Source of the DNA: Kushneria phosphatilytica
Lineage (GTDB): Bacteria > Pseudomonadota > Gammaproteobacteria > Pseudomonadales > Halomonadaceae
Assembly (NCBI RefSeq): GCF_008247605.1
Contig: NZ_CP043420.1
Coordinates: forward strand, 1,302,001-1,366,000
Length of the DNA: 64,000 nucleotides
Reading direction: 5' to 3'
This document shows, in pieces, positions 8,713 through 16,798 of the stretch (position 1 is the first letter of the stretch; every line of letters begins with the position of its first letter). The notes under the pieces are model-generated. The model was not told where the DNA came from, did not search any database, and saw only the letters and a list, made by a program, of their open reading frames with translations. Position numbers and translations under genes: made by a program.

Positions 8713-9768
8713 TCACTGTCCGTCGATTTCCTGAAGCTCTTCCAGACCACGGAAAAGGGCCTGATGAAACTCTTCCGGCGCCTGAATCTGGGGGGAGTGG
8801 CCGAGCTCCGGAAACTGGATCAGCAAAGCGTGAGGAATGCGGCTGGCTATTTCCGGCCCCAGCTGGTCATAGTGCCCCAGTTGCTGTTGTACCTCAGGGG
8901 GTGAGAAAGCCTTGCCAATGGCGGTGTTGTCCTGATCACCGATCATCAGCAGGGTAGGCACCTGCAGCTGGTTAAACTCGTGGACGATCGGCTGGGTATA
9001 AATCATTTCGTAGGTCTTTGCCTGACTCCAGGCGTTGATGAATTTGCCTTCTCCCCGATACATGCCGGCCTGCATCTGTACCCACTTGTCGTAGCGTGGC
9101 TGCCACTCGTCGGCATAATAGGTACTTTTCTGGTAATTGCGGATACCTTTGGCGCTGGTCCTGCGAGTGCTTTCGAACCACTGATCCACGGTGTGATAGG
9201 GCACTCCCTTGGCCTTCCAGTCCTCCAGCCCGATGGGATCGACCAGCACCAGTTGCTCGGTGGTGTCGGGGTACATCAGAGCATATCGGGTAGCCAGCAT
9301 ACCGCCCATCGAATGCCCCATGATGGTGGCACGTTCGATATCCAGCTGGTTCAGCAATGCATGCGTATTACGGGCCAATTGATGCAGGCTGTACTGATAG
9401 TGTTCTGGCTTGCTGGATTTGCAAAAACCGATCTGATCCGGGGCGATGACACGATAACCACGCTGGGTCAGCGCCTCGATAGTGCCTTCCCAGGTGGCGC
9501 CGCAGAAGTTCTTGCCATGCAGTAGTACGGCGGTGCGTCCGTTGGCTTCGCCCTGCGGTGCCACATCCATATAGGCCATTTCCAGCTGCTGGCGCTGGCT
9601 TTTGAAGCGGTAGAACTGCACATTGTGAGGATAGGAAAAGCCCTCCAGACGAGGCCCATAGACCGGCTCGGCATCGCTGGCTGCTGAATCGCCATCAGCG
9701 GCCAGGGTCTGCAGAGGTAGGCAGAGCATGCAGACCAGCACTGCCCGATACCATGATGAAACCTGCAT
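8713..9768 (-). CDS. Exported alpha/beta hydrolase
   Basis: This 351-residue alpha/beta-hydrolase begins with a signal peptide (hydrophobic AVLVCMLCLPLQ, probable cut after LAA). The oxyanion strand is TAVLLHGKNFCGATWEG, the nucleophile elbow is GHSMGG, and the probable catalytic acid lies in LMIGDQDNTA, with the histidine in ELGHSPQIQ. The fold and export suggest an ester or amide hydrolase in the periplasm; the substrate is unknown. The ATG at 9768 has CAGGAG 7 bases upstream; a GTG one codon earlier is less likely. It is monocistronic, with a 395-base gap behind it. Confidence 0.82.
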   Translation of the reverse strand: MQVSSWYRAVLVCMLCLPLQTLAADGDSAASDAEPVYGPRLEGFSYPHNVQFYRFKSQRQQLEMAYMDVAPQGEANGRTAVLLHGKNFCGATWEGTIEALTQRGYRVIAPDQIGFCKSSKPEHYQYSLHQLARNTHALLNQLDIERATIMGHSMGGMLATRYALMYPDTTEQLVLVDPIGLEDWKAKGVPYHTVDQWFESTRRTSAKGIRNYQKSTYYADEWQPRYDKWVQMQAGMYRGEGKFINAWSQAKTYEMIYTQPIVHEFNQLQVPTLLMIGDQDNTAIGKAFSPPEVQQQLGHYDQLGPEIASRIPHALLIQFPELGHSPQIQAPEEFHQALFRGLEELQEIDGQ

Positions 9769-9771
9769 CAC

Positions 9772-10166
9772 TGACTCCTGTTTCAGATTTTGAACTCAGT
9801 CTGGTCGAGCGCCGCCGGAAAGGGTAACGACCGATAGGATTATTAAGCCTGCATGAAGCTCAGTCACGAGGACATGACGGAATGCGGCTATGCCATGCTG
9901 ATAGCCTGAAGACCTGGCTACACTCGAGTCAGTACATTGATTTTGAAGTAGGTAGTGGGCGATGAAGCCGGGGCCGCGGTATCCATCCGGTTCGGGTCGA
10001 ACTTCGCAATGAGCAAGACGAGACACTGGCCATGGGTGTGGGGGCGTTTCGGCCTTCCTGGCAGTCGAACAACAGGCAATGAGTTTTACAGCACTGACGA
10101 CAGCTCGGTGCTCTGGCATGATCGCTCTCGTTTGAATCTTCGCAGCAGCCAAAGGGACTGGACAGC
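9772..10166. other. Intergenic region without recognisable gene
   Basis: This gap lies between the divergent hydrolase and membrane-protein genes. Open frames in it have no family features and run against the promoters expected here. I see no clear sigma70 promoter, tRNA or strong hairpin. It presumably carries both promoters. Confidence 0.5.
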
Positions 10167-10769
10167 ATGCAAAAACGCAGTATCGGCGATTTCTTCTGGA
10201 CAATCGCGCTCTGGCTTGTCATTGGTGCACTGGTGCAGTGGCTGATGCAGGGATATCAGGTCTCGGGGCAGGAAGCTTCGGGGTTGCAGAACGCCATGGG
10301 GCAGGCCGCGGCAGGTGATATTGGTTCCGGTGATGATAGCAAAAGCGGATTGACGACCTACTGGAATGCGCTGGTGGTTGTCGCCCTGTTTTTCAGCGTG
10401 CTGGCATTTCTCATGCGTGATCTGCTCCGGGAGAATCCGGTGGCGCGCCTCTCTCGTGTGATCGGTGTCCGGCTGCTGGGCACGACGTTTGATATCGGCC
10501 TGTTTGCCCTGGGGGGGACCCTGTTCCTGCTATGGGGTACTCCTGCCGAGCAGTCGACAGTACCGCAATGGCAGGCACTGTTCATCGGCATTGGACTGCC
10601 ATGGTTCATTGCCATTCTGGCGGTGCTGGGGGCCATTCAGGCATTGCTGAAATACAGTCGAGCATCGCTACTTGATATCCCGGCTCTGGAATTCAGGCCC
10701 ATGGCTCGGATAGGGCTCTATCTCGGGTTGATGGTGTTGCTGGCTCTGGTGGCCTGGCTGGCGATCTGA
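10167..10769 (+). CDS. Uncharacterised membrane protein with four predicted helices
   Basis: I do not recognise the family. The 200-residue protein has a first membrane helix (about residues 10-30), a polar, Gly/Ser-rich periplasmic or loop segment (about 33-62), then three further hydrophobic segments (about 66-85, 105-125, 135-160) and a last one at the C-terminus (about 180-200), so four or five helices in all. It lacks catalytic motifs. The start has AAAGGGA some 12 bases upstream. It is flanked by a long upstream gap and a downstream hairpin, so it is probably transcribed alone. Integral inner-membrane location is the only firm statement. Confidence 0.6.
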   Translation: MQKRSIGDFFWTIALWLVIGALVQWLMQGYQVSGQEASGLQNAMGQAAAGDIGSGDDSKSGLTTYWNALVVVALFFSVLAFLMRDLLRENPVARLSRVIGVRLLGTTFDIGLFALGGTLFLLWGTPAEQSTVPQWQALFIGIGLPWFIAILAVLGAIQALLKYSRASLLDIPALEFRPMARIGLYLGLMVLLALVAWLAI

Positions 10770-10815
10770 CGCTGTTTGATGTCCGTATGTCGTGCCCATA
10801 TCGGGCATGACACTG

Positions 10816-10847
10816 TGCCGGGATGTGCATATATCTACATCCCGGCA
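10816..10847 (+). terminator. Long inverted repeat after membrane protein gene
   Basis: TGCCGGGATGT at 10816-10826 and ACATCCCGGCA at 10837-10847 are perfect 11-bp arms around a 10-base AT-rich loop. It lies 46 bases after the stop of the membrane protein gene and about 190 bases before the porin start. There is no T-run, so it may be a factor-assisted terminator or an operator for the porin. Confidence 0.45.
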
Positions 10848-11038
10848 TGCCCCTCCTGAGACGCGCAATCCCGCTCATGGAGGCTGAGAGCCGCTCGATG
10901 ATGGCTCGAAGCTTCATTACGGTTTTCTTATCCTATCGTCTAATGGCGATTGTTTTAGGCCAAAGATCGAAAGAAAATGGTGTTTCTGAATCCTGTCTGA
11001 ATTGCTGGCGGGGTAAAACACACGTTCAAGGGGTAGAC

Positions 11039-12340
11039 ATGAAAACCTACAGCAAGGGGTGCTGCGGTGTACTGGCAATCGGCATGCTGGCTGCCGGGAC
11101 ACAGGCACACGCGGCGTCAGCCTTTGACCCCAACGGTGATTACATGTTCGGTGACTGGGGGGGCGCTCGGTCGAATCTGGCTGATCAGGGCGTGACCTTC
11201 AATCTGAAATACATTTCCGAGTCGGCTTACAATCTCGATGGCGGCTACCGGCATGACCATACTGCCAGGTATGCCGACCAATGGACGGCAGGGGTCAACT
11301 TCGATCTCGACAAGCTGGCCGGAATTCCGGATGCCCAGTTTCAGATCACGTTGACGGATCGCAACGGCGATAATCTGACCAATGATCGTCTGGTCAATCC
11401 GAACGATGGGGCCATTTCCTCGGTTCAGGAAGTCTACGGTCGCGGCAATGTTGTTCGACTGACCCAATTCTGGTTCAAGCAGAAACTGGACGATGGTCGG
11501 TTCAGCTACAAGCTGGGACGTATTCCGGTGGGCGACGATTTCGCCGTATACAACAGCGAGTTTCAGAATCTCTATCTCGGCAGTGGTGAGCCTGGCAATC
11601 AGAATGGGGGGATCTGGTATAACTGGCCTGTTTCACAGTGGGCAGCGGTGGGTCGCTGGAACCCGACCGATCAGTACTATGCCCAGCTCGGCGTGTTCAA
11701 TCTCAATCCGCAGAATACCGATCCTGATCGTCACCTCGACATCTATCACGACGATGGTACGACCGGCACGCTGATCCCGGCCGAAATAGGCTGGACGCCC
11801 AAACTGGGTAGTGAAGGTTTACCCGGAGCCTATCGTCTTGGCGGCTATTACAGTACCGCTGATGCGACTGATTACAGTGCTGATCCTGCCGACGAGTCGA
11901 CCAATGATGAACGTTATGGTCTCTACTACGTGATCGATCAGCAGGTGACAGCGCGAGACGGCAATATCAATCGCGGTCTCAGCGTGTTCAGTCTGGGTGG
12001 CTGGAATGACGATGATTCTTCCTATATCCAGCGTTATATCTCCGGTGGCCTGACCTACAAGGGGCCCTTCGATGCTCGGCCGCAGGATGAAATCGGCTGG
12101 GGGCTGGCTTATGCCAAGGTCAATGATGATTACAATGACTATCAGCGTGCTGTCGCCAGAGCCGGTAATACGCCCCTGCCTTCACAGGGTGAAGAATACG
12201 ACACCGAACTCTACTATTCGATTCATCTTGCCAACTGGTTCAAGCTGCGTCCGAATCTGCAATACGTCGTCCATCCCGGAGGTAACTCCGATACGGATAA
12301 TGCCTGGGTAGCAGGTGCCTCGGTATTGGCCACCTTCTGA
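11039..12340 (+). CDS. oprB: OprB-family carbohydrate-selective outer membrane porin
   Basis: The 433-residue precursor has a signal peptide (MKTYSKGCCGVLAIGMLAAG, cut after AHA or AAS). The OprB hallmark MFGDWGGARSNLADQGVTF follows, then a beta-barrel with alternating aromatic strands and a terminal phenylalanine (ASVLATF) recognised by the BAM complex. OprB porins pass sugars and related neutral solutes. The ATG at 11039 has AAGGGG upstream; the frame is open for another 72 codons upstream but that part has no family sequence. It stands alone between a hairpin and a strong terminator. A link with the nag or sugar-acid genes elsewhere in the window is possible but not shown. Confidence 0.9.
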   Translation: MKTYSKGCCGVLAIGMLAAGTQAHAASAFDPNGDYMFGDWGGARSNLADQGVTFNLKYISESAYNLDGGYRHDHTARYADQWTAGVNFDLDKLAGIPDAQFQITLTDRNGDNLTNDRLVNPNDGAISSVQEVYGRGNVVRLTQFWFKQKLDDGRFSYKLGRIPVGDDFAVYNSEFQNLYLGSGEPGNQNGGIWYNWPVSQWAAVGRWNPTDQYYAQLGVFNLNPQNTDPDRHLDIYHDDGTTGTLIPAEIGWTPKLGSEGLPGAYRLGGYYSTADATDYSADPADESTNDERYGLYYVIDQQVTARDGNINRGLSVFSLGGWNDDDSSYIQRYISGGLTYKGPFDARPQDEIGWGLAYAKVNDDYNDYQRAVARAGNTPLPSQGEEYDTELYYSIHLANWFKLRPNLQYVVHPGGNSDTDNAWVAGASVLATF

Positions 12341-12382
12341 TTATCAGGGTCAGGTAGCGACCAGCATTCGACCTGCTGTTCG

Positions 12383-12415
12383 CACCCCGTCAGCGTTTGC
12401 GCTGGCGGGGTGGTT
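12383..12415 (+). terminator. Intrinsic-type terminator of oprB, overlapping the vsr 3' end
   Basis: CACCCCGTCAGCG at 12383-12395 pairs with CGCTGGCGGGGTG at 12400-12412 (13 pairs with one G-U) around a TTTG loop. Only GGTT follows, so the T-run is weak. The stem includes the last codons of the convergent vsr gene. Confidence 0.6.
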
Positions 12416-12851
12416 CAGTCGGCCATTCTTCGATCTCCGCCCCCGCTTCAATCAGCGGCAGTATCTCGTATAGATACTCGGTGCCGTGGCGCAAGCCACA
12501 CTCCCAGATCACGACCACTCGCCAGCCGAGTTCCAGCAACCTTTGCTGCTGACGGCGATCGCGTTGCACATTGCCTTCCAGCTTGTCCTGCCAGAACTGT
12601 TTGCGGGTAGCGGGTGAGGTGGCATAGAAACAGCCGTCATGACGATGCCAGAAACACCCATGTACGAACAGGGCACAGCGATAGCGCGGCAGGACCAGAT
12701 CGGGCCGCCCCGGCAGATCGCGACGATGAAGTCGAAAGCGATAGCCGCAGGCGTGCAGATAGCGTCTGACCATCAACTCCGGCTGGGTATCACGGCCCTT
12801 GATGCCAGCCATCATGCGGGAACGGGTAACGGGATCGACAATATCAACCAA
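12390..12851 (-). CDS. vsr: Very short patch repair endonuclease (Vsr)
   Basis: The 153-residue protein matches Vsr, which nicks 5' of the T in T:G mismatches arising from deamination of 5-methylcytosine. TRSRMMAGIKGRDTQPE near the start, Asp51 in GRPDLVLP, and His64 and His69 in FVHGCFWHRHDGC are all at the positions used by the E. coli enzyme. The start aligned with the family is a TTG at 12851 without a clear ribosome site; the first ATG (codon 13) would remove part of the conserved N-terminus. Normally Vsr genes accompany a DNA cytosine methyltransferase, but none is adjacent. The gene upstream is an XRE-type regulator. Confidence 0.9.
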   Translation of the reverse strand: MVDIVDPVTRSRMMAGIKGRDTQPELMVRRYLHACGYRFRLHRRDLPGRPDLVLPRYRCALFVHGCFWHRHDGCFYATSPATRKQFWQDKLEGNVQRDRRQQQRLLELGWRVVVIWECGLRHGTEYLYEILPLIEAGAEIEEWPTEPPRQRKR

Positions 12852-12943
12852 GGTTGTAGCAACTACACCGGGGAAGTGGAAAGATCACGTTCAGTGTAGA
12901 CGGTTGTGATGATGTCTCTGTGCATTGATTATCGGGAAATCCG

Positions 12944-13570
12944 CTAGGCAGGCAGAGATTCGAAATGCCAGATCGCTCTGAGACGAGCATAAAAGCGAAT
13001 TTCTGCAGCGGATTGTGTCAGTTTCTGCCGTTGTTCGTCCTGCAGAATCATTTCATGAGGGTCGGGACTCTCTACATGACGGATGGTCAAAAGCCGACGC
13101 TGCTCGAGCAGATAAAGCCCTTCGTCCTGAAACCCTGTACAACTTTCGGCCAGCATGAAATTACCTGGACCGCAAAAGGGAAAATGGCTGTCAGGATCCG
13201 GAATCAACAGGTGATCGCCAAGCTTGCGCAGCGCTTCGGGTAGAAAACTGCGCGCCAGTTGGCTGATTGGAGGCTTGTCAGCCCGCAGTGAATCAGGCGA
13301 ATGATCAAATACGAACATGGGCAGGGACTGATAGTCCGTGCCCATGCGAGTGTCTTCGACACGATACTCCTGCTGCCCCAGCAGTTGGGTAATATTGCAC
13401 CCCAGCGCCCGGGCCAGCGGTTGCAGCCGCGAGTGACCAATACGCCGTATGATGCCGTTTTCCCAGTAGGAAATGGTGACGTCCGAGACGCCAACTCGCC
13501 GAGCCAACGCAGCCTTGCTGAGCCCCGCCTGCTCCCGGAAGCTGCGTATGCGGGCACCTAGCTCATTCAT
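12944..13570 (-). CDS. XRE-family regulator with degenerate S24-like C-terminal domain
   Basis: The 208-residue protein has an N-terminal Cro/C1-type helix-turn-helix (about residues 1-60; IRSFREQAGLSKAALARRVG, then VSDVTISYWENG). The C-terminal half (about 100-200) resembles the LexA/CI S24 fold in its GDHLLIPDPDS and DEGLYLLEQRRLLTIRHV strands. I do not see the usual Ser-Met/Lys catalytic dyad, so self-cleavage is unlikely. The start at 13570 is chosen because GAGAG is 6 bases upstream; an ATG one codon earlier is possible. It precedes vsr with a 92-base gap. Targets are unknown; prophage origin is possible but no phage genes are near. Confidence 0.75.
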   Translation of the reverse strand: MNELGARIRSFREQAGLSKAALARRVGVSDVTISYWENGIIRRIGHSRLQPLARALGCNITQLLGQQEYRVEDTRMGTDYQSLPMFVFDHSPDSLRADKPPISQLARSFLPEALRKLGDHLLIPDPDSHFPFCGPGNFMLAESCTGFQDEGLYLLEQRRLLTIRHVESPDPHEMILQDEQRQKLTQSAAEIRFYARLRAIWHFESLPA

Positions 13571-13726
13571 CATCCACTCTCTCGTTGAACAGGCGCTCAG
13601 CATATCGGCCTAATCGTTAAGTGTGCTTCGGTCAGAATGATCAATGATAATATTTAATACTTTTTGGCGCAGCTACATCATGCTTTCTAATGTCGCTGTT
13701 GTGGCGGATCAGTTGAAGCATAACGA

Positions 13727-14443
13727 TCAACTCAGCCAGTGTGCCACCAGGGGGAGCGCAACGGCGCTGAAAGCACCATTCAACCCCATCGCCAGACTCG
13801 AAAAGGCACCCGTGCGCGCAGAGATGGTAAAGGCGCGAGCGGTGGCAATCCCATGACCGTTGATGCCCATGGCAAACCCCATGACACGTGGATCGTCACA
13901 GTGCAGCATGCGTGCCAGGGGCGGCGTAATGGCTGCGGCCAGGATACCGGTGACCGTTACGATACCGGCGGTCAGACTGGCCATGCCGCCAAGCCCGGAG
14001 GTGATCACCACAGCAATTGGCGTTGTTACCGATTTGGCCGCCAGGGATTTCAGTATTTCCGGTGACAGACCCAATGCCCAGGCAACGCCAACCGTAGTCG
14101 CGGAGGCGACCAGCCCGCCGACAACCAGGCTTGCCAGCACGGGAACGAGTAACTGGCGAATGTGTTGAAATTGTTCGAACAGGGGTACCGCGAGCCCCAC
14201 TGTCGCTGGTCCCAGTAGCAGAGTCAGCCAGAGCGCCTGCTGTGAATATTGCTGATAATCCATCGGCAGTATGGCAATAAACAGGGCCAGCATACAGCTA
14301 CCGGTCAATAGAGGCGGCGCCCAGCTGGGTTCACGCACCCAGCGAAAGATACGCAGAGCGATCAGGTACGCTGTCAGAGTCAGGACAATGGCCAGGGCCG
14401 GTGTGTTCATCAACTGATGCATGACATGAGAGGTGATATTCAT
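13727..14443 (-). CDS. lrgB: LrgB/CidB family membrane protein
   Basis: The 238-residue protein has about seven hydrophobic helices and the LrgB core LLLGPATVGLAVPLFEQF, SVTTPIAVVITSGLGG and GFAMGINGHGIATARAF. LrgB partners LrgA in a membrane complex first linked to murein hydrolase control and later to export of pyruvate or glycolate-type solutes. Its ATG overlaps the stop of lrgA by four bases (ATGA), which indicates translational coupling. No LytSR-like sensor is adjacent. Which of the proposed roles applies here cannot be told. Confidence 0.9.
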   Translation of the reverse strand: MNITSHVMHQLMNTPALAIVLTLTAYLIALRIFRWVREPSWAPPLLTGSCMLALFIAILPMDYQQYSQQALWLTLLLGPATVGLAVPLFEQFQHIRQLLVPVLASLVVGGLVASATTVGVAWALGLSPEILKSLAAKSVTTPIAVVITSGLGGMASLTAGIVTVTGILAAAITPPLARMLHCDDPRVMGFAMGINGHGIATARAFTISARTGAFSSLAMGLNGAFSAVALPLVAHWLS

Positions 14444-14811
14444 GAGATGTCTTCGCTACGCTGTGTACGTCGCTCCTGCCAATTGACCATGGCGCGCATG
14501 ACCAGAAGTGAGGCACAGACACTGACAATAGTGCCTGTCAGTACGGCCAGTGCCAGTTTCCACCAGATCGAGCCAATGGCGGCTCCCAGAAAGAAAATGC
14601 CCGTCGAGCTGGGCAGAATAAGCAGTGAAAAGTAATGAATCAGCGAACGTGAGGCGTCGATCAGTGTGGTGGACACGCGCCCACTGATCAGCAATGTAAT
14701 GAGCAGTATCAGCATGCCCAGCACACTGCCAGCCACTGGTACCCCTGTAGCACTCTGAATCAGATTGCCGATGACCAGAAACAGCATCAGCCATGAAAAA
14801 CCAGCCAGCAT
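14440..14811 (-). CDS. lrgA: LrgA/CidA family holin-like membrane protein
   Basis: The 123-residue protein has four membrane helices and the CidA/LrgA pattern: an early GVPVAGSVLGMLILL helix, a central LLILPSSTGIFFLG motif and a final helix followed by a charged tail. LrgA/CidA proteins oligomerise in the inner membrane and act with LrgB/CidB. GAGGATCTC precedes the ATG at 14811. It is the first gene of a two-gene operon, divergent from the quinone oxidoreductase across a 219-base gap. Confidence 0.9.
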   Translation of the reverse strand: MLAGFSWLMLFLVIGNLIQSATGVPVAGSVLGMLILLITLLISGRVSTTLIDASRSLIHYFSLLILPSSTGIFFLGAAIGSIWWKLALAVLTGTIVSVCASLLVMRAMVNWQERRTQRSEDIS

Positions 14812-15030
14812 GAGATCCTCGTTAACTGTTTGAATGTGATAAGGCGCCTGCCTTGGCTAACTTCCTGATACCACTCTCTTCGACCATTGTAGGGTACAGC
14901 GTCATATTCAAAGAAGGTGAAAAAAAGGGGAGGCCGATATCGTTTGATGGCAGCTTGACCTTTAGGGTGCTGGAGGCTTGGATTAGGCATGGTCATTCTT
15001 GATTCAGCATGGTCGCCAGGAGCTCAATAA

Positions 15031-16005
15031 ATGGTAAAACGGATTCAGTTTGCCCGTACCGGTGGACCTGAAGTACTCGAACTGGTTGATGGTGAACCTC
15101 GTGACCCGGCACCGGGTGAAGTCAGGGTTGCCAATAAAGCGATCGGGCTTAACTTCATTGATATCTATTTTCGTACTGGTCTGTATCCGACCGAGTTACC
15201 CTCGGGGTTGGGTACCGAAGCGGCAGGTGTTGTGGATGCCGTGGGTCAGGGCGTAAGCGATTTCGAACCTGGTGATCGAGTTGCCTATGCGCAGGGGCCG
15301 CTGGGGGCTTACAGCGAGTATCATGTGCTGCCTGCCGAGAAGGTCATCCAGCTCCCCGATACGATAGGCATGGAACAGGCCGCTGCCGGGATGCTCAAGG
15401 GGCTGACCGTGCAATATCTGTTGCGCCAGACCTATCCCTTGCAGGGCGGCGAAACCATCCTGTTTCACGCAGCAGCAGGGGGCGTGGGCTCCATTGCCTG
15501 TCAATGGGCCAGAGCTCTGGGAGTACGCCTGATCGGTACTGTTTCCTCCTCGGAAAAGGCCGAAATTGCCAGCCATAATGGCGCATGGGCAGTGATCGAT
15601 TACACAAAGGAGAATGTTGTCGAGCGGGTCCGCGAACTGACGGATGGTGCCATGTGTCCTGTGGTATATGATTCGGTCGGACGCGACACATGGGAAACCT
15701 CACTGGATTGTCTGTCGCCACGCGGAACGCTGGTCAGCTTCGGTAATGCTTCAGGTCCTGTGGAAGGCGTCAATCTGGCGATTCTCAACAAGAAGGGGTC
15801 ACTGTTCGTCACACGTCCCAGCCTGGGCGGATATGCCGATACCCGGGAGCGTTTCGAGATGATGTGCCGCGATCTGTTTGATGTCATCGAGCGCGGCGAT
15901 GTAGAAATCCATATCGGTCATCGCTATCGGCTGGCAGAAGCGGGTGAGGCTCAGCAGGCGCTGGCCGAGCGCCGTACCAGCGGTTCCACCATTCTATTGC
16001 CCTGA
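15031..16005 (+). CDS. qor: NADPH:quinone oxidoreductase (zeta-crystallin-like MDR family)
   Basis: The 324-residue protein is a zinc-free medium-chain reductase of the Qor type. The family sequence runs from RIQFARTGGPEVLELVD through GLNFIDIYFRTGLYP and LPSGLGTEAAGVVDAVG to the cofactor loop AAAGGVGSIACQWARALG (about residues 149-166), which binds NADPH. It reduces quinones or alpha,beta-enones in the cytoplasm. Length and motifs match E. coli Qor. The convergent SDR gene ends 9 bases after its stop. Confidence 0.9.
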   Translation: MVKRIQFARTGGPEVLELVDGEPRDPAPGEVRVANKAIGLNFIDIYFRTGLYPTELPSGLGTEAAGVVDAVGQGVSDFEPGDRVAYAQGPLGAYSEYHVLPAEKVIQLPDTIGMEQAAAGMLKGLTVQYLLRQTYPLQGGETILFHAAAGGVGSIACQWARALGVRLIGTVSSSEKAEIASHNGAWAVIDYTKENVVERVRELTDGAMCPVVYDSVGRDTWETSLDCLSPRGTLVSFGNASGPVEGVNLAILNKKGSLFVTRPSLGGYADTRERFEMMCRDLFDVIERGDVEIHIGHRYRLAEAGEAQQALAERRTSGSTILLP

Positions 16006-16014
16006 TGTGGCGTC

Positions 16015-16779
16015 CTACCACTCGATGGGCTGGTCGTTCCAGTCCCGAAAGGTGCCCGTATCCTCCGGGGTACGGGCATCGAGTACCCTGAGCAGTCGCT
16101 CGGCAACAAAATCGGTTGAAAACAGTTTGCCTGCCGGCACTCGGGTCTGAAAAGGCTGTGAAAGCCTGGTGTCGGTGGTGCCAGGGTGCAGGCAGAGCAC
16201 AATAGCCTGATGATTACGCCTACTCAGTTCGATGGCTGCGGTTTTCATCAGCATGTTGTGAGCCGCCTTGGCTGCACGATAGCTGTACCATCCCCCAAAG
16301 CCATTGTCTCCGATCGATCCTACCCGGGCAGATAATGACGCCACGATCACGGGATGGCGCATCAGGTTTTCATGCAGTATGGCGAGCAGCATTGCAGCAG
16401 TGGCTGCATTGATATGGAAACTGTGCATGAGTGCGTTGAAGGAAAGCTCCTCAAGACGCTTTTCCGGCCAGAGTGAGGAATTGCCGGCCTGTTGCTGATG
16501 TAATACACCGATGGTGTTAAACAGCAGATGAACCGGCTGGCTTCCCAGCGCCTCGTGCAGGATTTCAAGCCCGGCCTCATGAGTGACATCGGTTTCGATG
16601 ATCTCCAGACGCGGATCCTCCGGTAACGCGCCGCGCTCGTCATTCTCGGGTGTGTGACGAGTCACCAGCAGCAGCCGGCCTGGCCGTGGATCATCGCTCA
16701 GAGCCCGCAGTAGAGCGCGAGCAATGCCGCCTCCGCCGACAATCAGAGCCGTATAACCATCCGGTAAATGTTTCAGCAC
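16015..16779 (-). CDS. SDR family oxidoreductase (C-factor/CsgA-like)
   Basis: This 254-residue short-chain dehydrogenase has an N-terminal nucleotide-binding loop GGGGIARALL (a variant of GxxxGxG), the NTIG segment, a probable catalytic Ser in ASLSARVGS, and YSYRAAK, the YxxxK active pair. The C-terminal part (HPGTTDTRLSQPF) is typical of the C-factor subgroup. The reaction and substrate are unknown. The start codon is GTG at 16779, 19 bases after the cydC stop, so it is probably the third gene of a cydD-cydC-SDR operon. That association is not one I know to be standard. Confidence 0.8.
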   Translation of the reverse strand: MLKHLPDGYTALIVGGGGIARALLRALSDDPRPGRLLLVTRHTPENDERGALPEDPRLEIIETDVTHEAGLEILHEALGSQPVHLLFNTIGVLHQQQAGNSSLWPEKRLEELSFNALMHSFHINAATAAMLLAILHENLMRHPVIVASLSARVGSIGDNGFGGWYSYRAAKAAHNMLMKTAAIELSRRNHQAIVLCLHPGTTDTRLSQPFQTRVPAGKLFSTDFVAERLLRVLDARTPEDTGTFRDWNDQPIEW

Positions 16780-16798
16780 GAGAGACTACCTCTCGGGG

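Noticed and set aside
10823..11038. N-terminal extension of the porin gene
   Set aside because: The added 72 residues precede the signal peptide, so they would prevent export; the region more likely holds the promoter and a hairpin.
13644..13856. Small plus-strand frame in the gap right of the XRE gene, running into lrgB
   Set aside because: It has no family features and overlaps lrgB on the other strand; the AT-rich part is better read as a promoter.
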